From Hygrophila difformis (lineage: Eukaryota; Streptophyta; Magnoliopsida; Lamiales; Acanthaceae): DNA of 64,000 nucleotides. The stretch is taken from assembly GCA_030278955.1 (NCBI GenBank), contig JAOANR010000001.1, forward strand, positions 21,183,468 to 21,247,467, given 5' to 3'. The notes under the pieces were generated by a model that was given only the letters and a program-made list of their open reading frames with translations, made no database searches and was not told where the DNA came from. A program made the translations under genes and the position numbers. Positions 63,711-64,000 of this stretch are shown here, in pieces. Numbering within the stretch: the stretch's first letter is position 1; every line of letters begins with the position of its first letter.

Positions 63711-64000
63711 AACCAGGGAAAGTTATGTGACATAATTGCGGAAGAGTGAAACGACGTATGATGGTTTAATGAAAAGGGAGGAGAAGAGTCTGTAAGGGTA
63801 TTTTGGTCCTAAAGAGTTTTGAAAATCTATCCGTTCAAGTTCCCAGAATCTCGCTTTGTTTATTATAAGCGCGTGACATATAAAATGTCCCTCGCTTTGT
63901 GAATTGATCAAAGCGAGGAAAATTCTCTATGATCTGTTTGAGAACTCGATCACGCTTTGTAAATTTAACAGTGCGTGGGTATTCAATTACTTATGCCAAT
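63711..64000 (-). promoter_or_regulatory. Promoter-proximal region with CTCGCTTTG inverted repeats
   Basis: A perfect inverted repeat CCTCGCTTTG/CAAAGCGAGG with a 9-nt spacer spans 63890-63918. Single CTCGCTTTG or CACGCTTTG motifs lie at 63850-63859 and 63952-63960. The same motif family fills the LTR-like region at 39031-42171. This may be the U3 end of the element's 5' LTR; the rest lies beyond the window. Confidence 0.5.

Overview
The window looks like transposon-rich nuclear DNA of a flowering plant, probably a eudicot. Evidence: nested Ty3/gypsy LTR retrotransposons primed by initiator-Met tRNA, GT-AG introns with U-rich acceptors, TATAAATA promoters, and a tandem array of plant-type F-box genes related to Arabidopsis At1g67623/At2g35280. 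I cannot name the species. No bacterial, CRISPR, rRNA or tRNA gene was seen.

Layout. A base layer of old Athila/Tat-like sequence carries three full-length Tekay/Del-type elements and two solo LTRs. I call them T1, T2, T3, S1 and S2; each has a 5-bp target-site duplication (TSD). (1) 1-1456 and 10789-11920: an Athila-type pol (RT, RNase H, integrase), split by T1 (1457-10788, minus strand, TSD ATGTG). (2) 12037-38810: an LTR-like promoter with ACGACG palindromes, a two-exon giant gene 'ORF1(+)' (12978-35300) and a 3' LTR-like region. ORF1(+) is split by S1 (15142-31745, TSD TCTGG). S1 contains T2 (17764-31724, TSD TATCA), and T2 contains S2 (24511-27278, TSD GAATG). (3) 39031-64000, minus strand: an LTR-like region with CTCGCTTTG palindromes, a second giant gene 'ORF1(-)' (59264 to 43229) split by T3 (44422-55581, TSD ACCTC), then four F-box genes (63642 to 59614) behind a promoter with the same palindromes.

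The T elements are an odd, probably non-autonomous family. The usual gag, protease and catalytic half of RT are missing. In their place lie a small sense gene (175-199 aa, coiled coil, acidic tail) and a convergent antisense gene (about 443 aa) that has its own non-coding first exon and a ~600-bp intron. The rest of pol (late RT, RNase H, integrase, chromodomain) follows but is damaged in every copy, while the accessory genes are mostly intact. The antisense protein shares its central domain with the giant ORF1 proteins. It resembles the Pfam family 'putative plant transposon protein' (Transposase_32), so two unrelated retrotransposon lineages carry the same domain, one in sense and one in antisense.

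The most interesting candidates are this shared accessory domain, the F-box array that seems to lie inside an ORF1-type element, the locus-specific palindrome 'codes' in the LTR-like regions, a predicted ~1.5-kb intron inside every LTR, and an array of stem-loops with a constant loop and co-varying stems in S2. Every call was made by eye. Lineage names and domain identities rest on recognised motifs, not on searches.
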